Of a stretch of DNA of 64,000 bases, positions 22,740 through 35,900 are shown piece by piece. A program made the position numbers and the translations under genes. The stretch's first letter is position 1. Every line of letters starts with the position of its first letter. Source of the stretch: Diploscapter coronatus (lineage: Eukaryota > Nematoda > Chromadorea > Rhabditida > Rhabditidae); NCBI GenBank assembly GCA_964036155.1, contig OZ038423.1, forward strand, positions 21,653,249 through 21,717,248, written 5' to 3'. A model generated the notes under the pieces. That model saw nothing but the letters and a program-made list of their open reading frames with translations. It did no database searches and had not been told where the DNA came from.

Positions 22740-25700
22740 ATGGGAGCAACCCTGTGCGCTCCGAGGAAAAAGAAAACTGTTAGTCGTCAAATTATGACTC
22801 AACCAAATCAAAATTTAGAACTCATTCAGTATTAGCTCAAATAGTTACTAATACTAACGTTCTTGAGACCACATTTGATCTCGATGATATTTATAACTAC
22901 TCTAGAAAATTTATAGACCTCATCTCGGTATCAGGTTTTAGTGGAGTTTGATTAACGTCATATAAAGCTGCCCCGAGATAATTTCATCTGCTCTGAAATA
23001 AATAACTCGATAAACTCATTTTCATGCCGCGTTTCTAGGCAGTGGGTGCTTCGTGGGTCGGGAATGAATCCGAGAACCCGTTCGAAGTGTCGTTGGCGAA
23101 GCGAGACAGGACGTGCTTGAGGGAGACTTTTCAGGTAAATTTACAACCACCTCATGAAAAATGAAGACCACGAATTCAAAGTATATAAACATTTGATAGT
23201 GAGAATTTTAACACTGCATTACATTAGGGATATTTTGGCCTTTTAGATCCCCTTTTTGAAATTATAAAATGTCAAAATCCAACTATCTCTTCCTAAATTT
23301 CTCTCGAGTTTGGGTTACATTTTTCACCTTCGTATCTAGCTAATGATACCCCAAAAGATGTAGCTTTATCATTTTGTGCCGTTGCTTGATTATACTCATG
23401 CAAAGATGATATGACATCTTCGTATTGAGAAGCGCTAGTCACCCACCTACAGTTTTACCTATTCTTCATGTAAATAAAAATAACAAATCGCGTCAAAAAT
23501 TCAACCTACTTATTAATGATGAAAACAAACTATTTTCAGCGATTAGACGATCCAAAAGAAGTCATCGCGATAATTTTCGTCGATATTGTCAACGATATTG
23601 AGCCGGATTTGAAAAAGGTGTGAAATAAAGACAAAACAGAAGAACAAAACGGCGATTTGCAGGTATTTGGAGTGGATCGCGTGCCGAAAGCAGCCCAGTC
23701 GAAAATGCCCAAATTCGGAGGACACATCGCCCGACTCGCTGACCTCATTGATCAGGTTTGTAGACGAAATAGTACTTTCAAAGAAACAATAACAATTATT
23801 TCTTTTCATTTCATCAAATGGAAGTTCGCATCATCCAGTCTAATCTTGAGCATTCTTATGCAACGAAAATTCAGCTCATCCCTGTAAATTCCCTATTTCA
23901 GCTAACCTCTATGATCGGCTATACGGAAAATCTGACCGGTGCCTGGCAACTTATTCGAAAAACTGGTCGATCTCACGTCAGACAAGGGTAAGAGAACTTT
24001 TGTAATTGGAGAATTGAGGAAAAAACCTACATTAAACGATATTCAGAATCAAATATAGAAACAAAAAACGAAACGAAATAAACTGACCACAAAATAAATG
24101 TTGTTGCAAAAAGAATGAATTTCGGTAAAACACTTATGATAAGGAAAAACTAGGCAGGAATATTCTTAAAATGGAAAGTGAATTCTTGGATCAAAATATT
24201 TATGAGAATGACGAAATTTCAGTAGAAACACTTATCAAAAATGATTTTCAGTAAACACTTTGGGAGTAAAAATTTCAGTAAAATCATTTTGAATGTTCAT
24301 TTATAAATCTCATGACACAAGTTTCAAGAAAGTTGAATGAAGCGTGAAGATCATCCCAAAGTTTTGGCTTCAGATGTTGCTATTTACGTTATGAGAATTT
24401 TAATTTAACATAATGGAAAAAGCAAAAAATGTTATAAGAAAATATTAGCCCTCTAATATCGCAACCAGGGTCTGTTCTTCTGGATGTGCTTGTCGATCTT
24501 CTCCCAGATCTAAAAATGAGAATTTGATATATTAAGAATATCTATCGAGGCAAAATATACAATTGTTAATAATTAATTCCATCAATGGGCATTATTTTGT
24601 CATCTATTCAAATTTGGCCTTACCCTAGCGAGATTGGCTTTGTCCTTGTAGCGCTTCATTCGGCTCACGGGTATCCTCTCCACGTTCCACTTCAGCACGT
24701 TCGGCTCGATCTGAAATTTTATTCCTAAACGACTGTTCAAGATTGTAAATCCTTCATTAAATGAGTATTTCGCAATAGGAATGATGGCAAATATGAACAC
24801 TTCCAAGACAACTCCAATGGTCTATCAATTCGCTTTGAAGTAAGAGCTTTTGCCTGCGAGTACATTGTCATCAAAAGCGAAATAGTGTGGGGAAAAGGGA
24901 GAGAAATAGCGTTTAGGAACAAAGTAGCCACTTCGAAAATTTGGAAACAAAGTACTCACTCTTGGTAAAAAATGTACTCATAGCCAGTCTTCTAAAGGAG
25001 AAATTAACCTTGATATCGTCGTAGTAGATGTGGAATGCCTGTACGTCTGAGAAGATGTTGACCGGCTTGGCGTTCCACTTGTTCACCATCTCTCCCTTAT
25101 CGTTCAACCCGAAATAGTTCCAGCCCTTGAATTGCCACGCAGGACCCTGAAATCAGAAATATTTTCATGAGAAAATGGAAAATAAAAAAGAAACGTTAGG
25201 TGAAAATGGGTTTTTTTAGTTTGAAACTCCAACTTACATGTACGAAAACGGCAACGATTCGTTCCATCTCGTCGTTTGACAATCGCGAAACATCGTTGAT
25301 CACTTGATATTGCACTGCAGAAAGATGGAAATAGAGATAGGAATAGAGAATACGGGAATCCAGAATGAATAGGAATGGATATGGACGAACCAGTTCCGTG
25401 AGCCTTGTGTCGATTGATGAAAATGGTTGTTTCCCTCTGCGCCTTGACCAACTTCACCTCTTCCGTCTCCGCAAATCGCACATCCTCCAGAATTTCGCGC
25501 GCATTTTGGATGTTCATCAGGCTGAAAACGGACAATTTTGAACAGATTAGTTTTTGAAGACAACCCAGAAAAGTAGTAAAGGGGAAAGATGCCCTTTACC
25601 AACCTTATTCTATTTCGCATGCAACAATGCTACAATACAACTACTTTTACAAATCGTCGTTTTCGAATAGAAATTCGAGTAATCCTGAAGCTGGTCTTAA

Positions 25701-28700
25701 ATCTCAAAAGCAAAATCGTCAAATCCTTATGAAATTTAAATTAGGTGAGTTTTTCTTGGAATTTTCTCAAATCGTAATTTCTCCGAGTCTAGAAGCCATT
25801 TCTTTAAAAAAAAATCAATAAAAGGTTCTTTTTAGCAAAAATGTAGAAAAGTTTTAAAATTACCTGGTAGGAGCGCCGGGAACAACGATGATTGGAGTGC
25901 GGCTTTGCTTCTTGGTTTTGGGCTGTTTTGTAGGCGGTTCGAAGAGAGAAGGCTCCTCTGTTTGCGGGGGCGAACGGGGCTCAGGCTTGATCGTCCTTAG
26001 GGGGATTGACGACGAGAAGATCGAGGACAGGGTCGGCGCTGCAAACTCAGACCTGGGATGAACACTTTCGTCAAACGATAATAAAATATAAAGGATAGGC
26101 CACACAAGAGAAATCATAGTTATCACGTCATAATACAAAACTGTAAAGAAGATATTACAGGGAGTAGGTCGCATGAAATTTCTGGCAACCGTCTTTCCTA
26201 GACTTATGAGCATATAAAGTTCAACTTTTAGAAAAACCTACAAAATGTTTGAAACATTTTTCATCTTCTTCTCTATATCTGGATAAAACTGCATAAATAG
26301 AGAAAAAAACTAACGTTTGACGTCAAAACACTCATCTGGGATGGACTGCTTCTTAATGGGTTTGACGGGAACCTTTTTGATGGGACTGAGATTGGCCGAG
26401 GACATGAATGAGGCGCCGCTGTCGAACAGAAATTCCGCTGTTCTGTCCTGAAAGTTAGCATTTGATAAAATTCATCATTCGTGCTGATGTTTTTCCACCA
26501 GAAATTCTACTCACTCTGACAAAGAGCTCCTGATCGTATCTGCTGTAGCCCTGCGTGCTTCTGGGTGCGATTTTCTGGTGGGTCGAATTCACCGAATTCT
26601 GCATCAGGCTCGTGCTCGACTGCACTGTTTTTGCAGATTTCTTCTTCTCGTTAACCTGCAAATAAGATAAACTTCCTCGAATATTGCAAGTTCTAGGCAA
26701 ATCTTAAGCAGAATATTCAGTGCGGACTTTCTGTAGTCAAAATTATCGCCAAATTCATGTTGCGAACTTTTCTTGGTTTCAATTTTCCATAGAAAAAATC
26801 TGCCCTCCTCATTTGTAACTTCTCGTTTTATCTAAAGGTTTGATAATGTCTGCTTGAAAATTAGTCAACCTTAGCCTTCTCCAGGATTTCGAGAACATAG
26901 CTGAGATTTGCGCTGCCCGGGGCGAGCAGAATCGACTCCCCAGTTCTGTAGGGCTGCTTGGCTAGTCGCATCAGACGACGACAGTCCTCGTTCCGCAGCT
27001 CTCTCAATTATTTGAACGAGTATTTTCTCATGAAGTTCGCGTTATTTTGAATCATAAGTGGACAGTAATGAAATTTGACATTTCAATTTTTTAAACGTAT
27101 TTATGAACGAGATTAGATTTTTGAAATTTAAACAAGAATTCCCTCATGGCCACCAGTTTTGAAAGAATGAAATTATCGTTTGTGACAATACTGATCACAA
27201 AATCAAGTTCTTCAGTAACTCTATGAAAGCAATGTTCAAATGACGAGATAACGTGAGAATGCGATTTATAGTTGTGGGTAGGGGAGGATGAGAAAGTAAG
27301 GAGAAAGTGGGAACAGATAGTTCACTTCCTCATGTCATCTCGTCATTTTTCAGTTGGCTTTCATGAATGACACTTTTCAATTGTGCAAGAATTGACTCAC
27401 TCGTCAGTCTGTCTCCTGGGCGCCTTATACATGAGTGTATTTTGCATTATCTTAGTGCTCTGTCTCTTCCTGCGCATCTCCTGGATCTTCTCCACGGTGA
27501 GGTTCTCGTTGAGCGGTCGCAATTCCACTCCATCCTGCTCGCTCTCAGATCTGTCAGACATTTCACCAAACGCGTACGGATTCGGGGATGAAAACGGGGC
27601 CTCCATTTGTCCTGAAAATGCAAAAATCGTAAGAAATTAATGACTACCTGTATTTAGAGGCGGATGACAGACACAATCGGCTGTACTTGCCAACAAATAG
27701 GAAGGGTAGAGAACGTAGGAAAAGCAAATAAGAAAAAAAAAGTTGACAATTACAGCCGTCTGTATCTGTCATCCGCCTCGAAATACAGGAGGTCGAAATA
27801 AATGCATCGCGTAAAACAGACAAAGCTGACGAAAGATGTGGAAAACATGGCTACGAGTACTTCTGCCCCACAAAATAAAATGAGTATTTATGTTCAAAAG
27901 TGAATACTTATGTCCCAAACTAGAGGAAGAGGAAATAGTGAGGCGTAGAGAAAGAAAGAGATGGCGTTTGGGATAGGGCTGTACGAAGTTGACTTGAGAT
28001 TTTCGGAAGTAGAAACGGAATGTAATTGACCCCTCCCAAATTTTCGGAAATTTCCGTACAGTCCTGATTTGGGACATAAGTACTCGCAGCCGGAAAACAT
28101 TACTGTTCAAAATTTCAAGCAATTCTATGCAAGAGACGCTCATAAAAATTATGGAAGCCAAGTAAGGCAAAATTTTGGGTCGCTACATTACATTTCTGCA
28201 ATTATAGTGAAGATCGTATTTTTCTAGAACAAATCCGTTTCTTCGACAATAAAAATGTTATGCTTTAGTTTCCTGGAACAAAACCAGAACCAATTTGAGA
28301 AGAACTACTTCGAAGTTCTGCTCAACGTGTTCATCGAGCGGTTCATCCCCTATCTCACTGGAGAACAGGTTATTTCCGATTTATCAGTTTGGATGATAAT
28401 TTGTGTGCATCCTTTCTTACATTTCGTCAACAGAGGAACAAATTGACGTTCAATTCAAAATGTATCGAGAATTTCTGTGTAAATAATTTGACCATTTTTC
28501 TGAGCCGTTCCAAAAAATAATCGCACAAAAATTGTAGTTTGAACCTAAAAACGTGATTTTCCACATTTGTATTTGGAAATGTTATTTTCGAATTTACCCA
28601 CCTGCGAAATCATTTCATGCTCTCCTAAGGTTTAACTAAATTTTTACAAGAAAACGATACATCTAAAATGAATTGAAATTTGGAGGAGGGAAGTTTCATG

Positions 28701-29267
28701 TAATCAAAGTCAAATTAAAATATTTTCAGCAATTACCTACCAAGAGTGGCGAGGAAAAGAAAAAAGTTCGATTCGCTCAAAGTTACGCTCCAACTTACAT
28801 TGTAGAAGTTTGGAAAAAGTGAGCGCATCAAAAGAGCTTCTAAATTTGAATAATTCTAGATTCTTCAACATTTTGATTGCTCAAATGACGGATTCCTTCG
28901 AATTGGAAAGGACGAAACAGCGCAATGCGCAGAATCAAAAGGCACTCGCCCCACACCAACACATCGAACAGAGTGAACGCAAAAAGAAGAGGGTTCAGGT
29001 AGATTTGCCGGTTTTTAACCAGAAATGTTCGGGAATCTGTGGATTCTTTGTTCCGAAAATGTTCGCTTTCACTTCCGTTTTCGAAAATCTCACAAGCCAT
29101 TCCTCCGAGTGCAGAGCTGTTTTGAGCCAATCTTTCATTCTTCCAAGACATTCTAATTTTTGATAATAATTTGAAAAGTTTAGGAGAAAGCGAGCGAAAT
29201 CGAAAACACAGCGTCAAGCTATGAGGCTGCAATTCAACAGGAGACGATGCATGAAGACCCATTCTAA
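22740..29267 (+). CDS. Nematode globin with N-terminal acylation motif, 267 aa
   Basis: This is a heme-binding globin of the diverse nematode glb type. Nine exons (22740-22778, 23039-23134, 23540-23617, 23663-23755, 23902-23997, 28269-28368, 28740-28818, 28860-28998, 29184-29267) sum to 268 codons. The N-terminus MGATLCAPRKKK fits N-myristoylation at Gly2 and S-palmitoylation at Cys6, as known for some nematode membrane globins. KMPKFGGHIARLADLI carries the candidate distal His, and RKTGRSHVRQG the proximal His of helix F. A charged C-terminal tail of ~60 residues follows the fold. The acceptor TTTCTTAG just before the ATG suggests trans-splicing. Intron 23998-28268 holds the complete CDC73 gene on the other strand. 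AATAAA lies at 29347-29352. Heme redox sensing or signalling at membranes is an inference. Confidence 0.88.
24453..27606 (-). CDS. cdc-73: CDC73/parafibromin, Paf1-complex subunit (N-terminally short)
   Basis: CDC73 is a nuclear Paf1-complex subunit that helps RNA polymerase II elongation and co-transcriptional histone modification. The C-terminal Ras-like domain is clear: RIVAVFVHGPAWQFKGWNYF, then NIFSDVQAFHIYYDDIKV, then the WNVERIPVSRMKRYKDKANL and final RPWLRY segments. Upstream are SRTPIIVVPGAPT, the linker RYDQELF and NLTVEKIQEMRRKRQ, all in the order of the family. About nine exons join with GT-AG introns. The visible start MEAPFSSPNPYAFGEM comes just after a TTTTCAG acceptor and corresponds to residue ~200 of animal CDC73. 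The ordered N-terminal domain is not visible in this window, so either it is lost or it is encoded by exons I failed to see. The gene lies inside a globin intron in antisense orientation. Confidence 0.88.
27223..27362. repeat. Hairpin in the first CDC73 intron
   Basis: The left arm (GAAAGCAATG, then CAAATGACGAGATAACGTGAG) is inverted in the right arm (CCTCATGTCATCTCGTCATTTTTCAG, then GGCTTTC). It is an imperfect ~140-nt hairpin with a G-rich loop, and a likely MITE remnant. Confidence 0.6.
27647..27789. repeat. Near-perfect hairpin upstream of CDC73
   Basis: CCTGTATTT, AGGCGGATGACAGA and CAATCGGCTGTA in the left arm are inverted in the right arm as TACAGCCGTCTGTA, TCTGTCATCCGCCT and AAATACAGG. 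The 143-nt stem-loop lies 40 bases before the CDC73 start codon on that gene's strand, so it could sit in its leader or promoter. Confidence 0.7.
27837..28105. repeat. Second hairpin between CDC73 and globin exon 6
   Basis: GGAAAACATGGCTACGAGTACTT on the left mirrors AAGTACTCGCAGCCGGAAAACAT on the right. An inner pair, ATACTTATGTCCCAAA and TTTGGGACATAAGTACT, is nested, as is GGCTGTACG with CCGTACAG. This makes a ~270-nt foldback element inside the globin intron. Confidence 0.65.
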
Positions 29268-29989
29268 CTTCTCGGACCTCTAGAGAAGAATGGTCTCTTC
29301 AAACTATCTCTTTCCAAATATGGATATCAAATTTGAAACTCGGGTGAATAAAGTCTATTTTCATTAAAAAGTGATCAGATAGTGATGCAGGTCTAACAAC
29401 CTTCTTCGAAAGAATCTGAAACTCCAATCGCAGGTACCTTTATTCTAGAATTCAACAAGGAATAAAATAGTCTCATAAATCAGCGAACGGAATTCCGATA
29501 CAAATCGGGATAAAACCAACGAACCTCGACTAAAACTCCGAGTTATTAAAAGCCTAAAAGAAACTATCAACCATAAAAATACGATAAGAATAGAGACGAA
29601 ATAAAATAGCCTTTATGATTAGCCCGTAAACATCGAACGGAATTCATACGAGCGGAAAACCACCATCTAAATTATAGAGGGTACGATAAGAATAGAAAGA
29701 CGCGAGAACGAAAAATGAATAGGAGCTTGGAATAAAGGAAATTACCAATAAGCAAAGGTGATACCATAATCATTAGAGTAGAAAATCATCTTATGAGACT
29801 CCGAAAACAAATTGAGAGTTTAGAACACGAGGAAATTGTCAATCAATAACTAAGGTGAGGTAAAAAATAAGAAGGAAAAATAATATTTTTAAGAAAATAC
29901 CGAGGTGAATTGGAACAGTTAGGGAGTAAATTTGACATGAGTTGTTTGAAGAGATGAATTCACTTCAAAATGAGTAATGCCTGAGTCGT
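29268..29989. other. Convergent intergenic spacer, globin to SCC3
   Basis: About 720 bases between two convergent 3' ends. The globin polyadenylation signal is at 29347-29352. The rest is A-rich on the plus strand with several AATAAAAT runs, and no gene is seen. Confidence 0.5.
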
Positions 29990-32900
29990 CTAGTGTTTCT
30001 TCTTGTTGAGCTTGACGTCCAACTGCTTCAGAATATCGCCGAAATTCTCCTTGAACTGAAACAAAATTTATTCACTTTGATAAATTTCAATATTATTGAT
30101 ACTTGGCTAAAATGATTTAGATAATTCAAATGTATACGGTGCATATTTTTGGGAAAAAATCACTTACATTTTGCTTGAAAGAGTTGAGGAACGCAGCATC
30201 GTCCTTCTTGATGACGCCGAAAATGATCAACTTCACATAGGCAGCCAGGACTGTGCGTCTCTGCAAATTGAACAAATTCGACTTTAATTCCAGCCATAGA
30301 AAATTGAGTCCTTCTCATAGTGAAAGCATTATCAACGTGCAAAAGTGGTTATTCGAGTATAGAGGGACATGCAGATTTTAGATACTTGTTCATCCCTTCG
30401 ACGAAAATAGTATGGCTAATGAAGAAAGTTAGAGAAATTCCTGGTTCTCCAGCTTCCGATGGCCGCTTTTCCGCTATACTAATAAATGATCGCTTCAGAT
30501 CTGTACCTTCTGAATAAGCTCCTTTTTGTCAGCCTCCGAGATGTCGTCAGAGTCATCCCTCTTGAAGACAAACTCGGAAATGTAGTCGATCATGTTTCGC
30601 TGAATGTCCTGAAAAATTCAATTAGACGAAGTTATCGACTTTTCATAATTTCATGAGATTTAATGCAAGATAATAGCGTAAGTCGAATAAAATATATTCA
30701 TATTGATAGCGTGTTGAATTTGAATTTTGAACAATTCGGAATTGAAATTTCGCACACCACTGATTCGGCATGTCGATCTTCAGTAAAACTATTTGAACTG
30801 AACTCAAAACCAACCGGATTAACTTCCAGAATGAGCTCCTCGAGGAGCCTGGAGCTGTCAGAATCGTCAGGCGGAAGGCCATTGCTGAAGAAGATCCACA
30901 GGTCTGCGATCGTCAGGAACGCCTACAAATGTTGAAATTCTAATCCAGAAAGAGATGGAAATTGAGATCGAATTTTTGGGAGATAAAATCAAAATTCAAC
31001 ATTTCAAAATCGTCTCGCCCGATTCTCGTAGAGCGCAGTTTTGATGGATTTTAAACTTCATAAAATTCACTGGTTTCATATTTTCTTAGCTTCTCTCGTC
31101 TCTTAAAAATGTCAAATTCATTGCAATTATGAGTTTACCATGTTCATTCCAGGCGATTTCTGAGTGAAGATTTTGTCGATCTGGGTCACGAGCACGTCCT
31201 GCTTTATCTTCAAGCTTTTGATTATATCCTGAAAAACAGGAATTTGGAAAATGACTCGAAGATTTGATTATAAGTCGATCGAACAATGTCTGAAGAACTC
31301 CGAAAGATTGGAGGGTAATTATCAAAATTGGTATAAGCTTAATGTAATTGCAGCTTCCAGAAATAAATGATTTTAAATGGGAATTATTAAAAAAACACAA
31401 ACAAAAACCTTGAGTTTGTCTTCATCGCAGCTGGCTTTCTTGTCGACCTCAGCCATAGCAATCTGCAGTCCATTCAGCAAGTCGATGTTGAGAATGTGGA
31501 TGATCTTCTCGATGACCGCATCCGACAGGTTGTTATGGTGCGTGATCAGCTGCAGCGACTGCTCCGCAAAATTGTGACGTTTCAGATCAGCGATGCTGGA
31601 AAATAGTCAATTTGTCGAATGCAAAAAAAATCACGATAGTTTTTAGTTAAAAATGGGAATTTGAACCTAGGAAAGCAATAAAATGTTCTGGAAGCTTTAT
31701 CGGATTCATTGCGTTTCTTTCCGTAATGTAAAGTCATGTGTTAGTTATAATGCATATGTTCAAAGCAAAACAAATTCCTCTCACCAAGCGAAAGCCGCAG
31801 CCTTCCTGAAGATTGCGTCCAGATCAGCCTTCCTCTCCTCGTAAGTCGCCTCATCGATCTGGGATGCGTAGGTCGGATAGGCGATGCAGGCCTTGTTCAT
31901 TGCGGCTGCTAGCGTGTCCATCAACTAGAATTCATCAATCATTTCAAATGACGTTCAATTTTAATTATTTTTGTCTAATTTTTGCCAAACACTAACCAAT
32001 CATAGATTTCAGTATCATGGGCATTTAATGCAATTAGTATTTGAATACTCAAAAATATGCTTTTTCGAACCTGTTCATTCAAACTACCTTAGTCTTGTGT
32101 TTGTCGAGAAGCGTAGTGACAGAATCGTTGCTGAAGAGGCAGGACACGGTCTCTGCAGTCTGCATGAGCACTTCATCGTTCGCGTACTTTTCCACGATGT
32201 CTGCCAACATGCTCCACAGCGCATCCAGGTGCTAAATTTCATTTCATCTTACATTTCATTGAAAAAAGTATCCAACATTTCGATTTCTGCCGGAGAGATA
32301 GACGTCCAGAGTGAAATACTGCGGTAGCGCAACCAACTGGGACAACTGCTCACGGTCACCGATGTACTCAAAATTATCTATCTTAGGGTATGTCTTGAAA
32401 TCTCACTAAAAATTTGACCAGATAAAAATCAGTTCACACTCGAGGAACTTATGCGAATTGAAATGAGTTGAAAAATTTTTCAGAATCTCTGCACTAAATA
32501 TTAACCAACTTTCTGGAGAAGCTTGGGCAGTGAGGGAATGAGGTCCGTCGTGAGGATCTCCTTCTCATCTGCAATTCTCCTCGCCTCTTTCGCCTTGGAT
32601 TCGGCCTTGTACGCATTGGTTCTGAAATCGTCTTTGAAAATGTTGAAAAAATAGGGTGATTTGAATTCTTCGTGACAAAGCAACTTCATTCGTTTTATAA
32701 TTAATTTTGGGTCTGGAATCTTCGCTAGCACTATTTTTGAAACAACTACGAGAAAAGGATGGCAAAATTAATGAACCATATCGCAGTCTATGCGATCTTG
32801 GTGATCATAATCTAAATGCTTTGACTCCAATTCTAATTCTATCCAGGCCATTGACGCAAATGATTTGACAGCTGTCAAGAAATCCCTGTCTACCAAGACT

Positions 32901-35900
32901 GTAGCCCTACTTGGACCTTCTAGAATAACCCTTATCAGAACACGTATGCATAATCGCTACAGTACTTAGGAATCCGACTCTATTGCTACTTCGTTCTTCT
33001 TTGCAGATTGTTTAACGATAATAAAGCTTCTTTACGAACTCATAGCAAACTACAACATTATAGCAGTCTTTACAGATCACGAATAATCCAGGCTGCCAAA
33101 ATAGTTTTCTACCTTCCAGGAGGCAGTTCGGCGGTGGCAGTCTGTCTGACGGAGCAGCAGAGAACGTCGATCAGAAGTCGCTCCTTCCTCGAGTCATCGA
33201 CTGCAAGTCGAATGCTTATTAGCATAGGATAAAAAGTTATTGATAGCTTTTATTTTCTTTCAGTTTCCATTAGAGGAATTGAAATTATTATCGGAAACTT
33301 TCTCAGAATTCCATGTTATACTTTTCTTTTAAAATAAAATCTTTCAAAAAGTCTCACAAGTGTCCTTAGCCAGTAGCATTTCGGCCATGGCCTTCCAATC
33401 CCTCATTGTAGGCCAGATCTTGAGCGAAGCATCTACCAGGTAACTTGCGTGTTTATGCTAGTCAATCACAATTTATTTAAAGGGAATAAACCAGATACGA
33501 AGAAGTTTTCAAACAGACCTCTAACTTGACCGGCAAAAAAAACCTTATCGAAAGAGATAGTCTTCTTTCTCTAGAAGATACATTTTCTTCGGAGTCAATT
33601 TACGGACTCTGAAGGGCGGTCGAGTTTTGAGAAGTGTTTTTGACCAAAGAAAGAGTTAATTACAAAATTATGTACCTTGCTGGAGTCGAGAAATTCGATG
33701 ACCTGTTTGAGGAAGTACTGATTGGTGAGTGGGATCCCGTTCGCCTCTGCTTCCTGATCGATCTGAAAAGGACTGAATGAAAACGTTCGCGCCGAAGACA
33801 TTGCGCATTCATTCTTGAAGAAAACGTCACTTTGTTGAGAATGTTCTACTATGCAAGTTGCCAGTTAATCCTCAGGATCGCCAAATTCCAACTCGCCTTG
33901 CACTCGAGGAACGAAGCTCCTGCGATAGCGAGGTTCTTGCTGAGAGAGAAGACCGCGTCCATCACGTGCACCGTCTCGCTCGTCTCTAGCATTTCAGGAT
34001 AGGCGCTGAATTTTCAAATAAGTCAAGTTTTCATCCTGGTTTTTTTCGCACAAGGCTACAAGGAGATGCCGGAAAACTCGCTGAATCTGGAAACATAATC
34101 ATTTTTGGCTACGTAAACTTCCCTTCCAAAACGGGAAAAAGAAAAAGGTGAGAAATAGCGCATGGAAGGAGAGTTAATGTAGCCATCATTTTTCAATAAA
34201 AAAAATGGAGGTGATTTTTTTCCCAAGTCGATGATATTACCATTCGATTGATATTTCACAGCAAGACAGAGCAAGAAAGTGACGAAATGTGCTAATAATG
34301 CTGCTGCTACTTACTGTTGAATGGAGCAGAGCAGGATGCACCCCTCCCAGGCAACATTCTCGTTGACATCGAGGACGAGCGTCAGAATCCTCTGCTTGAA
34401 TTTGCTCGCGAATAGCTCCAATTTGGGCCAGTTGTCCTCTCGCCTGAACTGCACGGCCAGCGCATTCACGCACGCGAAACGCACCTCGTGAGCCTAAATG
34501 CAAAATATTCGTTTCGCGCCACAAACATTTATGGTGCACACATTTTTCATCTCATCTCTTAGGCTTAACCTCCAAGAAATGGCATGCACCGCGTGAAGAG
34601 AAGGAATAACAAAGAAAAGTGAAGTAAATATAGGTAGTGAGAAGGATTGGAGAGGGCCTAATACAAAAGCGAGTTGTAAGGAGTGCGCAACATCTTGGTT
34701 GTGACATGAAACTAGTGCTCTAATTAAAATCAAACAAAGGCGTTATGTTAGCCAAATTTCAATTTCACTTCGTATGGGAATAAAATATCGTTGACCAAAA
34801 CAGAAATATCAAAGGTTTTAGCCTGGAAAAATCATTCGGAAATGACGTGCCAACATTCCAAAGCTATGATAAAGCTAGTTAAAATCATCCTATCTATATG
34901 CTATTTTATTTTGAAATGTCATTTCGAAATTGCTTCGAAAAAAACTTATTTCTTCACACCTTGTCATGGAGATTCCATCCGATGTATTTGAGGTACGAGT
35001 CGTCAATGTAGTGCTCAGGGTGGACCTCCATCCAGCGACCCAGCTCAGTGATGCAAATCAAACGAATATCAGGCACGGTGTCACTGAAATTATCCGAATT
35101 TTCATAGGCCATGAATTTCCCCGAGAATTACTGATAGCGATGAACGAAGATGGACATGAAGATGAGGCTGATCAACTTTCTCAGGGCGTCAAAGTTGGAG
35201 TCCAGCTGAAAGTCAGATGCTCAATCAATTTAGTCTTTAAAAGGTCGGAAATGTTTCCGAATGCATTTGTATAAATGCTTCATCAAATAAGAAGATATGT
35301 ATTTTTTTAACTCGAGAAGCCTCACCTCGACTTTTTGCTCCTCGAGGAATTTCAGCTTCTCGGTTTTGCCGACGCGTTTAGTCTTCGTCTTCTCAACGTC
35401 CATCTGCTTTTCGTTGATCGCCAAATTCTTCAGCAGCTCCACAATCACTTCCACCATTGCAGTGCCGATTTTCAGAGCTGAACATTTGAATTCCATTTGA
35501 AACAAAATGGAGTTTTAATTTTGAAAACCAACATCGGATTTCATTCAATTTGAAGTTCCATGAAAGAATATTCATATAACCTCGAAACTTTCTACTATTT
35601 TATTGAGACTCAGGATCTTTGTATCTTTTCTGAGAAATTAGGAATTCGAATTGCGTGGACCTGTCAAACGTCATACCAGAGAAGGTAGAGGTGTGTCTGA
35701 ACGTCCTGATAGAGCTGTCGGACATGTGGATGAGCAGCTGGATGAACAGTTCGAACTGGCTGTCGAACAAAATGAACGATTTGCACCTATGGATTAGCGT
35801 CTGAAATTTTAAAAAATAATTCAGGCTAAAACGGATTTCATGATAAGAAGGGTAAAGTTTTTCTTCACTTAGAAAAATACAATGAACTCATACCTGCCAG

